A stretch of 35,637 bases of DNA from Bacillota bacterium. GTDB taxonomy: Bacteria; Bacillota; Limnochordia; Darwinibacteriales; Darwinibacteriaceae. The position numbers were made by a program, and so were the translations under genes. The notes under the pieces were generated by a model, which was not told the origin of the DNA, searched no databases, and saw only the letters and a program-made list of their open reading frames with translations. Below are positions 1 to 7,153 of the stretch, piece by piece. The first letter of the stretch is position 1; the number at the start of each line of letters is the position of its first letter. The stretch is taken from assembly GCA_012518645.1 (NCBI GenBank), contig JAAYRS010000117.1, forward strand, positions 1-35,637. Reading direction: 5' to 3'.

Positions 1-26
1 ACCCCGAGATTCTTACGGCTTTGTAG
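1..26 (+). CDS. map: Methionine aminopeptidase, last codons (partial)
   Basis: Reading from base 3 gives PEILTAL followed by a TAG stop at 24-26. This resembles the usual C-terminus of type I methionine aminopeptidase, which removes the initiator Met from new proteins. In Firmicutes map stands between adk and infA in the ribosomal operon, exactly where this fragment lies. Only seven residues are visible, so the call rests on position plus the short match. Confidence 0.6.
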
Positions 27-36
27 GAGAGATGCG

Positions 37-288
37 ATGGCTTTCTTGAATTTAGGTCAATTAGTTACTTCCAAGAAGGGTAGAGACTCTGGTAGAATGT
101 ATGTGGTGGTTGGTTTTTGTGATCAAGGCTACGTCCAGGTGGCTGACGGAGTTGTCAGAACGAGGAAGAGGCCTAAAAGGAAAAACATTAAGCATTTAGT
201 GGTCCACAAAGTAAATTTGGGATCAGAAACGTTTCAAGACCGGGACATTCGGGAATTTATAAAAATGCATAGTTTTACGGGGATATGA
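37..288 (+). CDS. KOW-domain ribosomal-type protein (L14e/L6e/L27e-like)
   Basis: An 83-residue basic protein. Its N-terminus ([20 protein letters not shown], about residues 6-25) is a KOW-type RNA-binding fold like that of archaeal and eukaryotic L14e proteins. Small proteins of this kind sit between map and infA in many Clostridia and are annotated as KOW-domain RNA-binding proteins. The start is an ATG 10 bases after the map stop, behind GGAGAG. It is followed 22 bases later by infA and is surely co-transcribed with the ribosomal operon. Ribosome binding is likely from context, but no specific function is established. Confidence 0.8.
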   Translation: MAFLNLGQLVTSKKGRDSGRMYVVVGFCDQGYVQVADGVVRTRKRPKRKNIKHLVVHKVNLGSETFQDRDIREFIKMHSFTGI

Positions 289-310
289 GGAGAGGAGGGT
301 CCAACTTAGT

Positions 311-529
311 ATGGCTAAAGATGAAGCTATTGAAGTTGAAGGTACCGTTGTGGAACCATTGCCTAATGCAATGTTTCGCGTCGAATTAGAAAATGGGCAT
401 AAGGTACTGGCCCACATTTCAGGCAAAATGCGGATGAATTTTATCCGAATCCTGCCTGGAGATAAAGTAACCGTTGAACTATCCCCCTACGATCTAACGC
501 GGGGGAGAATTACGTATCGTAAAAAATAA
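311..529 (+). CDS. infA: Translation initiation factor IF-1
   Basis: A 72-residue OB-fold protein that starts [20 protein letters not shown] and has the conserved [19 protein letters not shown] core. IF-1 binds the 30S A site during initiation and helps IF-2 and IF-3. Length and sequence are typical of the family. It has a strong GGAGAGGAGGG ribosome binding site and lies in the canonical place between map/KOW and rpmJ. Confidence 0.98.
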   Translation: MAKDEAIEVEGTVVEPLPNAMFRVELENGHKVLAHISGKMRMNFIRILPGDKVTVELSPYDLTRGRITYRKK

Positions 530-543
530 GCTAGAGCGGCTAA

Positions 544-672
<129 letters not shown>

Positions 673-700
673 GGATAAGAAAAAGGGGGTGTTTCTATCA

Positions 701-1066
701 ATGGCACGTGTTGCAGGTGTGGATTTACCTCGCGATAAGCGAGTTGTGATAGGTTTGACAAGTATCTACGGCGTGGGACGTAGTTCCGCTGAGAAAATTG
801 TTGAAATTTGTGAAATCAGCCCCGAGACCCGGGTGCGGGATCTTACAGACGAACAGGCCAGCCAAATTCGGGAAATTATTGAAAAACAGTTTTTAGTTGA
901 AGGCGATCTGCGCCGAGAAGTAAACATGAATATAAAAAGGCTGCGGGATATCGGTTGTTACCGTGGGATTCGCCATCGACGCGGTTTGCCGGTGCGCGGG
1001 CAGCGGACCAAAACCAACGCTAGGACCCGTAAAGGACCGAAAAGAGTTGCCGGCAGAAGAAGGTAA
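701..1066 (+). CDS. rpsM: 30S ribosomal protein S13
   Basis: A 121-residue protein with start [20 protein letters not shown], a helix-two-turns-helix segment ([11 protein letters not shown]) and the basic C-terminal tail [20 protein letters not shown] that reaches into the 30S head. The ATG at 701 is chosen because AAAGGGGGTG lies just upstream. A GTG at 689 is in frame but overlaps that ribosome binding site. Second small-subunit head protein of the alpha operon. Confidence 0.98.
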   Translation: MARVAGVDLPRDKRVVIGLTSIYGVGRSSAEKIVEICEISPETRVRDLTDEQASQIREIIEKQFLVEGDLRREVNMNIKRLRDIGCYRGIRHRRGLPVRGQRTKTNARTRKGPKRVAGRRR

Positions 1067-1091
1067 GCTGGACTGAAAGGAGGAAATTCTA

Positions 1092-1487
1092 ATGGCAAGA
1101 CCACGTAGAGGCCAGCGCGCCCGCCGCCGGGAGAGAAAAAATATTCCGGTGGGAATTGCGCATATCCGTTCCACGTTTAATAATACAATTGTGACCATTA
1201 GTGATTTGCAGGGTAATGTTATTTCTTGGGCGAGTTCAGGGAATATGGGTTTTAAAGGGTCCCGTAAAGGCACCCCTTTTGCGGCCGGGATGGCTGCTGA
1301 ATCAGCTGCCGCCGCCGCTTTGGATCATGGTGTGCGGGAAGTTAGTGTTTACGTAAAAGGGCCCGGTGCCGGCAGGGAAGCTGCTATTCGCTCCCTGCAA
1401 GCGGCAGGTATTGATGTGACCACAATCAAGGACGTGACGCCCATTCCTTACAACGGCTGCCGTCCGCCCAAACGGCGCAGAGTGTAG
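1092..1487 (+). CDS. rpsK: 30S ribosomal protein S11
   Basis: A 131-residue protein with the family core [33 protein letters not shown] and the C-terminal signature [18 protein letters not shown]. It forms part of the 30S platform. It has an AAGGAGG ribosome binding site. The gap to rpoA is only 42 bases and there is no rpsD between them, unlike many Clostridia. Confidence 0.98.
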   Translation: MARPRRGQRARRRERKNIPVGIAHIRSTFNNTIVTISDLQGNVISWASSGNMGFKGSRKGTPFAAGMAAESAAAAALDHGVREVSVYVKGPGAGREAAIRSLQAAGIDVTTIKDVTPIPYNGCRPPKRRRV

Positions 1488-1529
1488 TTTAGTTCGGCCC
1501 AGGCGTTAGCGAAGGAGGGTGCAGGAACT

Positions 1530-2471
1530 ATGATTGAAATTGAAAAACCAAGAGTTGAGCAAGTTGAATTGACCGACAACTATGGTAAGTTTGTAGTAGA
1601 ACCGCTGGAACGGGGTTATGGCATCACATTGGGCAATAGCCTCCGTAGAATTCTGCTTTCTTCTTTACCGGGGACGGCGGTGACTTCTGTTCATATTGAC
1701 GGTGTTTTACACGAGTTTTCTACCATAGAAGGAGTTGTGGAGGACACTGTCGATATCGTGCTTAATCTTAAGAAACTACTGGTTAAGCTGCACGTCGACG
1801 GCCCGGTGACCATTCGAATTGAGGCCGATCAGGAGGGGCCTTTGCTGGCCGGAGATATTACAACCGATCCTTCTGTGGAGATTCTTAATCCGGATTTGGT
1901 TATTGCTACTTTGCAAAAGGGTGCTCAACTAAATATGAATGTGACGGTAGCAAAGGGGCGGGGTTATGTAAGCGCCGAGCGAAACAAAGATCCCGAACAC
2001 CCCATTGGGCTTATTCCCGTGGATTCCATTTTTACACCGGTAAACAAAGTAGTTTATTCCGTAGAAGACACGCGGGTGGGACAAATTACCGACTACGACC
2101 GTTTAGTCTTAGAAGTTTGGACTAATCGCGTTATTGCCCCTGATGATGCAGTAAGCCTGGCAGCGAAAGTTCTTATGGAGCACATTAAATTGTTTACCGC
2201 CCTTACAGATGATGTGGCCGATGTGGAAATTATGGTAGAAAAACCGGAGGAAAGCATTGATCGGCTCATGGAAATGACCGTGGAGGAACTGGATCTTTCG
2301 GTCCGTTCTTACAATTGCCTGAAACGGGCAGGTATCAATATAGTTGATGAATTGGTTCGAAAAACTGAAGAAGATATGATGAAAGTGAGAAACCTGGGCA
2401 AAAAATCCCTGGCGGAAATTAAGGGCAAACTTGATGAACTAGGGCTTTCACTGCGCAAATCTGATGAATGA
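1530..2471 (+). CDS. rpoA: DNA-directed RNA polymerase alpha subunit
   Basis: A 313-residue protein, normal for the family. The N-terminal assembly domain shows the dimerisation motif [20 protein letters not shown] (about 30-49), and the C-terminal domain from about residue 245 carries [16 protein letters not shown] and the [12 protein letters not shown] helix-hairpin-helix that contacts UP elements and activators. The ribosome binding site is GAAGGAGGGTG. The gene follows rpsK and precedes rplQ, the usual alpha-operon order. Confidence 0.99.
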   Translation: MIEIEKPRVEQVELTDNYGKFVVEPLERGYGITLGNSLRRILLSSLPGTAVTSVHIDGVLHEFSTIEGVVEDTVDIVLNLKKLLVKLHVDGPVTIRIEADQEGPLLAGDITTDPSVEILNPDLVIATLQKGAQLNMNVTVAKGRGYVSAERNKDPEHPIGLIPVDSIFTPVNKVVYSVEDTRVGQITDYDRLVLEVWTNRVIAPDDAVSLAAKVLMEHIKLFTALTDDVADVEIMVEKPEESIDRLMEMTVEELDLSVRSYNCLKRAGINIVDELVRKTEEDMMKVRNLGKKSLAEIKGKLDELGLSLRKSDE

Positions 2472-2485
2472 GGTAGGTGAGGGAG

Positions 2486-2824
2486 ATGAGACTCAGGAAA
2501 CTAAGCCGTACTTCCGGCCATAGGCGGAGTTTACTAAAAAATCAAGTGACCGCCTTAGTCTTGCACGGCCGGATCGAGACTACAGAAGCGAAAGCAAAGA
2601 GTATTAAACCATTAGCTGATAAAATGGTTACCTTAGGCAAGAGGGGGGATTTGGCTTCCCGTCGCCAAGCTGCCGCTTTTTTGGTAGACCCAGCAGCTGT
2701 GCAAAAGCTTTTCGATGATCTGGCGCCTAAGTACGAGGAGCGCAGCGGCGGTTACACCAGAATCCTCAAAACCGGTGTTCGCCGCGGTGATGCGGCACCC
2801 ATGGCGATCATTGAATGGGTTTAG
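2486..2824 (+). CDS. rplQ: 50S ribosomal protein L17
   Basis: A 112-residue protein with the family start [20 protein letters not shown] and the end [20 protein letters not shown]. The ATG at 2486 is chosen over an in-frame GTG at 2477, because family members start MxxRKL and GGTGAGGG precedes the ATG. It ends the ribosomal alpha operon. A hairpin at 2842-2863 lies between it and the transporter genes. Confidence 0.98.
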   Translation: MRLRKLSRTSGHRRSLLKNQVTALVLHGRIETTEAKAKSIKPLADKMVTLGKRGDLASRRQAAAFLVDPAAVQKLFDDLAPKYEERSGGYTRILKTGVRRGDAAPMAIIEWV

Positions 2825-2841
2825 ATTTTTACCAACAAGGC

Positions 2842-2863
2842 CGCAGAGGAATTTCCCTCTGCG
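2842..2863 (+). terminator. Hairpin after rplQ, possible partial terminator
   Basis: CGCAGAGG pairs perfectly with CCTCTGCG around a six-base loop. The downstream sequence is TTCTCTGTTTT, only a weak T tract. It probably attenuates rather than fully stops transcription from the ribosomal genes into ecfA1. Confidence 0.5.
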
Positions 2864-2899
2864 TTCTCTGTTTTGAGATGGCGTTGGAGGAGGGAAAGG

Positions 2900-3745
2900 A
2901 TGAAAACACCATTAATTAAGTTTTCCAATGTTGATTTTGTTTACAGCAAAGGCAGCACCTCCGAAACACTCCAAGCTCTGCGTGATATTAATTTAGAAGT
3001 TTATAAAAACGAGTTTGTAGCTGTTTTAGGTCATAACGGGTCCGGTAAATCTACCTTGGCCAAACACATGAATGCTTTATTAATACCTACTTCCGGCCAG
3101 ATAGTGGTTTCCGGATTGAATACCAAAGACCAAGAAAACGTCTGGAAAATACGTCAAAAAGTTGGCATGGTGTTTCAAAATCCGGACAATCAATTAGTCG
3201 CCACTACTGTGGAAGAAGATGTTGCTTTTGGTCCCGAAAATTTAGGCATCCCTTCTTCAGAAATTCGAAAAAGAGTGACGGAATCTCTGAAGGCGGTAGA
3301 TATGCTTGAATACAGGCTTCATTCACCCCACCAGCTTTCCGGCGGACAAAAACAAAGGGTAGCTATTGCGGGTATGATTAGCATGCGGCCGGAATGTATT
3401 GTGCTTGACGAACCAACTGCCATGCTTGATCCTGAAGGCCGCCGGGAAGTTATGCAGACCGCGCATAGGTTGAACAAGGAAGAAGGGATCACTGTTGTCC
3501 ACATTACCCATCACATGGACGAAGTTATCGACGCCGATCGGGTTTTAGTCATGGACAAAGGTAAAATTGCACTTCAGGGCGTTCCCCGCCAAGTTTTTAG
3601 TCAAGTTGACCTTTTACGCCGCCTGGATTTAGATGTACCTCAGGTTACCGATTTGGCTCAGCGCTTGCGCCGGAGGGGCTGTGCCCTTCCAGCGGACATA
3701 CTTACTGTTAATGAAATGGTGATGCATTTATGTCCATCAAATTAG
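2900..3745 (+). CDS. ecfA1: ECF transporter ATPase EcfA1
   Basis: A 281-residue ABC ATPase of the energy-coupling factor module, which powers vitamin and metal uptake by exchangeable membrane S components. Visible motifs are Walker A GHNGSGKSTLAKH, Q-loop VFQNPDNQ, signature LSGGQKQR, Walker B CIVLDEPTAMLD and switch His (VVHITHHMDE). The ATG at 2900 follows GGAGGAGGGAAAGG. An upstream in-frame start at 2873 would add an atypical MRWRWRRER leader. The gene overlaps ecfA2 by 16 bases, as in the standard ecfA1-ecfA2-ecfT operon. Confidence 0.96.
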   Translation: MKTPLIKFSNVDFVYSKGSTSETLQALRDINLEVYKNEFVAVLGHNGSGKSTLAKHMNALLIPTSGQIVVSGLNTKDQENVWKIRQKVGMVFQNPDNQLVATTVEEDVAFGPENLGIPSSEIRKRVTESLKAVDMLEYRLHSPHQLSGGQKQRVAIAGMISMRPECIVLDEPTAMLDPEGRREVMQTAHRLNKEEGITVVHITHHMDEVIDADRVLVMDKGKIALQGVPRQVFSQVDLLRRLDLDVPQVTDLAQRLRRRGCALPADILTVNEMVMHLCPSN

Positions 3746-4599
3746 AAAACGTGTCCTATAGTTATTTAGAAGGGACACCCATGGCCAAGACAGCCCTAAA
3801 CAAGGTTAGCTTAGAAATTGAAGATGGCGAATTTGTGGGTTTGATCGGTCCCACGGGATCGGGTAAATCCACTTTGATCCAGCATTTTAACGGCCTGCTC
3901 CTTCCCTCTTCCGGAAAGGTTTTTGTGGACGGGGTAGACCTTGCTAAAAAAGATGTCTCCTTGCGTTTAATTCGCCAAAAGGTAGGCATGGTTTTTCAAT
4001 ATCCTGAACATCAGTTGTTTGGGGAGACTGTTTTAGAGGATGTGGGTTTTGGGCCCCGCAACGGCGGGTTGGCAGAAGAAGAAATAGTGGAGCGGGTCAA
4101 AGAAGCTCTTAACTTTGTGGGCCTGGACTACGAGGGCCTAAAGGATCGTTCTCCCTTTGAGCTTTCCGGTGGTCAAAAACGGAGGATGGCCATAGCCGGG
4201 GTTTTGGCTATGCGTCCTTCAGTGCTGATTCTCGATGAGCCCACGGCAGGCTTAGATCCCGCCGGGCGCCAAGAAATTTTAAACGAGATTAAAGCCCTTC
4301 AGGAAACAAGAGGTATTACAGTTGTCTTAGTCACGCACAGCATGGAAGATGTGGCCCGCTTGGTAGATCGTTTGATTGTCATGGAAAAAGGGGCGATTAT
4401 CCTTGATGGAACACCCTTGGAAGTGTTTCGCCAAGTGGAACGCCTGCGGAAAATAGGGTTGGGTGTGCCGAAAATTACGGAACTGATGCATGAACTAAAA
4501 AAACGCGGCCTAGATGTTAATACCGACATTTTCCGAGTCGAACAGGCAGAAGAGGAAATTTTGCGCGTACAGGGGTGGAAAAAGCATGACCATGTTTAG
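3730..4599 (+). CDS. ecfA2: ECF transporter ATPase EcfA2
   Basis: A 289-residue partner ATPase of EcfA1. Motifs: Walker A GPTGSGKSTLIQH, Q-loop VFQYPEHQLFGETV (typical of EcfA2), signature ELSGGQKRR, Walker B VLILDEPTAGLD and switch His VTHSMED. The ATG at 3730 lies within the end of ecfA1, so translation is coupled. The two ATPases form a heterodimer that docks on EcfT. Confidence 0.96.
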   Translation: MSIKLENVSYSYLEGTPMAKTALNKVSLEIEDGEFVGLIGPTGSGKSTLIQHFNGLLLPSSGKVFVDGVDLAKKDVSLRLIRQKVGMVFQYPEHQLFGETVLEDVGFGPRNGGLAEEEIVERVKEALNFVGLDYEGLKDRSPFELSGGQKRRMAIAGVLAMRPSVLILDEPTAGLDPAGRQEILNEIKALQETRGITVVLVTHSMEDVARLVDRLIVMEKGAIILDGTPLEVFRQVERLRKIGLGVPKITELMHELKKRGLDVNTDIFRVEQAEEEILRVQGWKKHDHV

Positions 4600-5383
4600 G
4601 AACATCACAATTGGTCAATTCATTCCGGGCAATTCCGTCATTCATCGTTTAGATCCGCGGGTTAAGATTATTATTGCCGCGATTTTAATTGTCTTATTGT
4701 TCTTAGTAAAGACATTTTTAGGATACGGGCTTGTTGCTTTAGGTATTGCGGCCATAATCCGGTTTTCCGGGATCTCCTGGAGATTTGTTTTAAAAGGGCT
4801 GCGCCCGCTCTTAATTATTCTTGTTTTAACTGTTTCCCTTCATTTGTTTATGACGGAAGGGCAGGTTATCTTCAGGATTTGGTTCTTGAAAGTTACCTGG
4901 GAAGGCCTGCTGCGGGGTACAATGATGGGCGCCCGTTTACTCCTTTTGGTAATGGGTACTTCTCTTTTGACTTTGACCACTTCCCCCATCCAACTTACGG
5001 ACGGAATCGAAAGCCTGCTCAAACCCGGTAGGAAAATAGGTATTCCTGCCCACGAATTGGCGATGATGATGACTATAGCTTTGCGGTTCATCCCCACTTT
5101 GTTGGAAGAGACGGAGAAAATTATGAAAGCGCAGATGGCGCGCGGTGCGGATTTTCAAAGCGGGGGTATCCTTAAGCGGGCCAGAAGCCTAGTCCCTCTT
5201 TTGGTCCCCTTATTTGTGAATGCTTTTAGAAGAGCTGATGAACTGGCCGTTGCTATGGAAGCCAGAGGCTATCGGGGGGGAACGGGGAGGACTAAATTCC
5301 GGGAACTGCATTTTCAAAAAATAGATCTGGCAGCCCTCACAGTTGCGGCAACTTTTGCCTTAATTGTAGGCATTATTTTTTAG
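4586..5383 (+). CDS. ecfT: ECF transporter transmembrane component EcfT
   Basis: A 265-residue membrane protein with hydrophobic helices at about 25-70, 75-100 and 125-150, and at the C-terminus. It has the EcfT coupling motif near residue 187 (QMARGADF) and a second Ala-Arg-Gly motif (AMEARGYRG) near residue 227, both of which contact the EcfA ATPases. The ATG at 4586 follows AGGGGTGG by seven bases and overlaps the end of ecfA2. The start of an upstream in-frame codon at 4514 would read through ecfA2 and has no ribosome binding site. Confidence 0.95.
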   Translation: MTMFRNITIGQFIPGNSVIHRLDPRVKIIIAAILIVLLFLVKTFLGYGLVALGIAAIIRFSGISWRFVLKGLRPLLIILVLTVSLHLFMTEGQVIFRIWFLKVTWEGLLRGTMMGARLLLLVMGTSLLTLTTSPIQLTDGIESLLKPGRKIGIPAHELAMMMTIALRFIPTLLEETEKIMKAQMARGADFQSGGILKRARSLVPLLVPLFVNAFRRADELAVAMEARGYRGGTGRTKFRELHFQKIDLAALTVAATFALIVGIIF

Positions 5384-5393
5384 AGGCGATCTT

Positions 5394-6134
5394 ATGGATA
5401 CTTATTGTTTAAAGGTTCAGTACGAGGGGACTGCCTATTCCGGTTTCCAAATTCAGCCTGATCAGCCCACGATCCAGGGAAAGCTGGAGGAGGCTTTAGC
5501 TAAATTAGCCACGGAACGGATCCGGGTAGTGGGTGCCGGGCGTACAGATGCCGGTGTCCACAGCGAAGGTCAAATAGTCAGCTTTCGCAGTTCCGGGCTT
5601 ACCGTCCCCACCGCTAAGCTGCCTTATGCCTTAAACAGGCTGTTGCCCGGGGATATCCGAGTTGTCGGCAGTGAAAGGCGGGCTAAAAATTTCCACGCCC
5701 AACGGAGCGCTTTGGAAAAAACCTACCGCTACCAAATATACCAAGGGCCGTTTCCCAACGTGTTTTGGCGGCGCTATGCCCTCTGGGAAAGAAATGACCT
5801 CAATTGGCCGGAGATGGAGCGCTGCTCCCGCTTGCTAGTGGGCACTTTGGATTTTGCGGCTTTTGCCGCCAGCGGCAGCAGTGTTAAAACAACTGTCCGC
5901 AGTATGCACCAGATTGAGCTGGACTGGGAAGGGCCGCTGAAAACCATTAGGTTTACGGCAGACGGATTTTTGTATAAAATGGTGCGCAATTTAGTAGGTA
6001 CTTTACTTGATGTGGGCCGGTGCAAAGTGGGTGCTAAGGATATAGAGGCTCTTTTGGCCAGCGGGGATCGCCGTTTGGGCAGTGCCACCGTTGCTCCTCA
6101 GGGTCTGTTTTTGGAAAGCGTTAGATACGCTTGA
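5394..6134 (+). CDS. truA: tRNA pseudouridine(38-40) synthase TruA
   Basis: A 246-residue enzyme that converts U38-U40 of tRNA anticodon stems to pseudouridine. The catalytic Asp lies in GAGRTDAGVHSEGQ (about residues 47-60). FLYKMVRNLVG near residue 190 is the second family signature. It starts 10 bases after ecfT and follows the Firmicute order ecfT-truA-rplM-rpsI. Its stop codon lies inside the -35 element of the next promoter. Confidence 0.97.
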   Translation: MDTYCLKVQYEGTAYSGFQIQPDQPTIQGKLEEALAKLATERIRVVGAGRTDAGVHSEGQIVSFRSSGLTVPTAKLPYALNRLLPGDIRVVGSERRAKNFHAQRSALEKTYRYQIYQGPFPNVFWRRYALWERNDLNWPEMERCSRLLVGTLDFAAFAASGSSVKTTVRSMHQIELDWEGPLKTIRFTADGFLYKMVRNLVGTLLDVGRCKVGAKDIEALLASGDRRLGSATVAPQGLFLESVRYA

Positions 6135-6159
6135 CACCCTCCGCGGAGTGTTATAAAAT
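6131..6159 (+). promoter_or_regulatory. Sigma-A promoter for rplM-rpsI
   Basis: TTGACA at 6131-6136 and TAAAAT at 6154-6159 are separated by exactly 17 bases. The -35 element overlaps the truA stop codon. Transcription would start near 6166, giving an untranslated leader of about 100 bases before rplM. Confidence 0.8.
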
Positions 6160-6204
6160 TGAAGTTGGCAATTTTACTTAAAAGCCTGTTAAGGTCATAC
6201 ACAG

Positions 6205-6257
6205 CCCCGTTTGTGCCCTTTTCGGCTTAAAGATAAATTTACGGGACAAAGGGGGGG
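6205..6257 (+). promoter_or_regulatory. Possible rplM leader that masks the ribosome binding site
   Basis: CCCCGTTTGTGCCC at 6205-6218 is nearly complementary to GGGACAAAGGGG at 6243-6254: CCC/GGG, then TTTGT/ACAAA, then CCCC/GGGG, with one bulge and one mismatch. The second arm includes the G-rich ribosome binding site of rplM. Some Firmicutes have an L13 leader by which the protein controls its own operon. Whether this belongs to that family needs a covariance search. Confidence 0.4.
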
Positions 6258-6266
6258 AATCCCAAA

Positions 6267-6701
6267 ATGAAAACCTATAGTGCAAAACCAGAAGAAGTTG
6301 AAAGAAAATGGTACCTTATTGACGCTGAAAATCAGGTTTTAGGCCGTTTGGCTTCCCAAGTTGCCTCAATTCTAAAAGGAAAACACAAACCTATTTATAC
6401 GCCGCATGTGGATACCGGTGATCATGTCATAGTGATTAACGCCGAGAAAATTCGCTTGACAGGCAATAAATTACAAGGCAAAAAATACGTCCGGCACAGC
6501 GGATATATCGGAGGGATTAAAACGGTTACTGCCGGTGAATTATTGAACCGCCATCCGGAACGTCTGATAAAATCCGCTGTTCGAGGTATGATTCCTCATA
6601 ACAGGCTGGGCCGAAAGATGATTAAAAAACTAAGGGTTTACGCAGGCGATCAACATCCGCATCAAGCTCAAATGCCGGAAACCCTAGAGTTAAAATACTG
6701 A
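6267..6701 (+). CDS. rplM: 50S ribosomal protein L13
   Basis: A 144-residue protein starting [20 protein letters not shown], with the family motifs [31 protein letters not shown] and [12 protein letters not shown]. It is an early-assembly protein of the 50S subunit. The start is an ATG ten bases after a seven-G ribosome binding site. It pairs with rpsI 42 bases downstream in a two-gene operon. Confidence 0.98.
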   Translation: MKTYSAKPEEVERKWYLIDAENQVLGRLASQVASILKGKHKPIYTPHVDTGDHVIVINAEKIRLTGNKLQGKKYVRHSGYIGGIKTVTAGELLNRHPERLIKSAVRGMIPHNRLGRKMIKKLRVYAGDQHPHQAQMPETLELKY

Positions 6702-6743
6702 TTGGGATCTGGTTTAAATCCTAGGTGAAGGGAGGCAGGCTGA

Positions 6744-7148
6744 ATGGGTGCCGTTCTAAGAGATGAGGTCAATTACGGGACTGGCAGAAGGAAAAAATCA
6801 GTTGCTCGAGTCCGAATTATTCCAGGTAATGGCAACATTACTATTAATAAAAGAGATATAAACGATTATTTTGGGAGAGATGTGCTCCGTACCATGGTGC
6901 GCCAACCTTTAGTTATCACGAATACTGAGGGTAAGTACGATGTTGTTGTCAACGTTCACGGCGGGGGCACAACTGGCCAGGCCGGTGCAATCCGTCACGG
7001 GATTTCCCGGGCTTTGATTACGGTGGACGAAGACTTGCGGGGAATTTTAAAGAAGGCGGGCTACTTAACCAGAGATCCGCGTATGAAAGAAAGAAAGAAA
7101 TACGGTTTGAAGAAAGCGCGGAAAGCACCGCAATTTTCCAAGCGTTAA
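6744..7148 (+). CDS. rpsI: 30S ribosomal protein S9
   Basis: A 134-residue protein with [20 protein letters not shown] near the N-terminus, [19 protein letters not shown] in the middle, and the C-terminal [12 protein letters not shown] tail whose final Lys-Arg reaches the P-site tRNA. The ATG at 6744 follows GAAGGGAGGC. A short N-terminal extension ([10 protein letters not shown]) precedes the conserved part. Transcription ends at the hairpin immediately downstream. Confidence 0.98.
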   Translation: MGAVLRDEVNYGTGRRKKSVARVRIIPGNGNITINKRDINDYFGRDVLRTMVRQPLVITNTEGKYDVVVNVHGGGTTGQAGAIRHGISRALITVDEDLRGILKKAGYLTRDPRMKERKKYGLKKARKAPQFSKR

Positions 7149-7153
7149 AGAGA

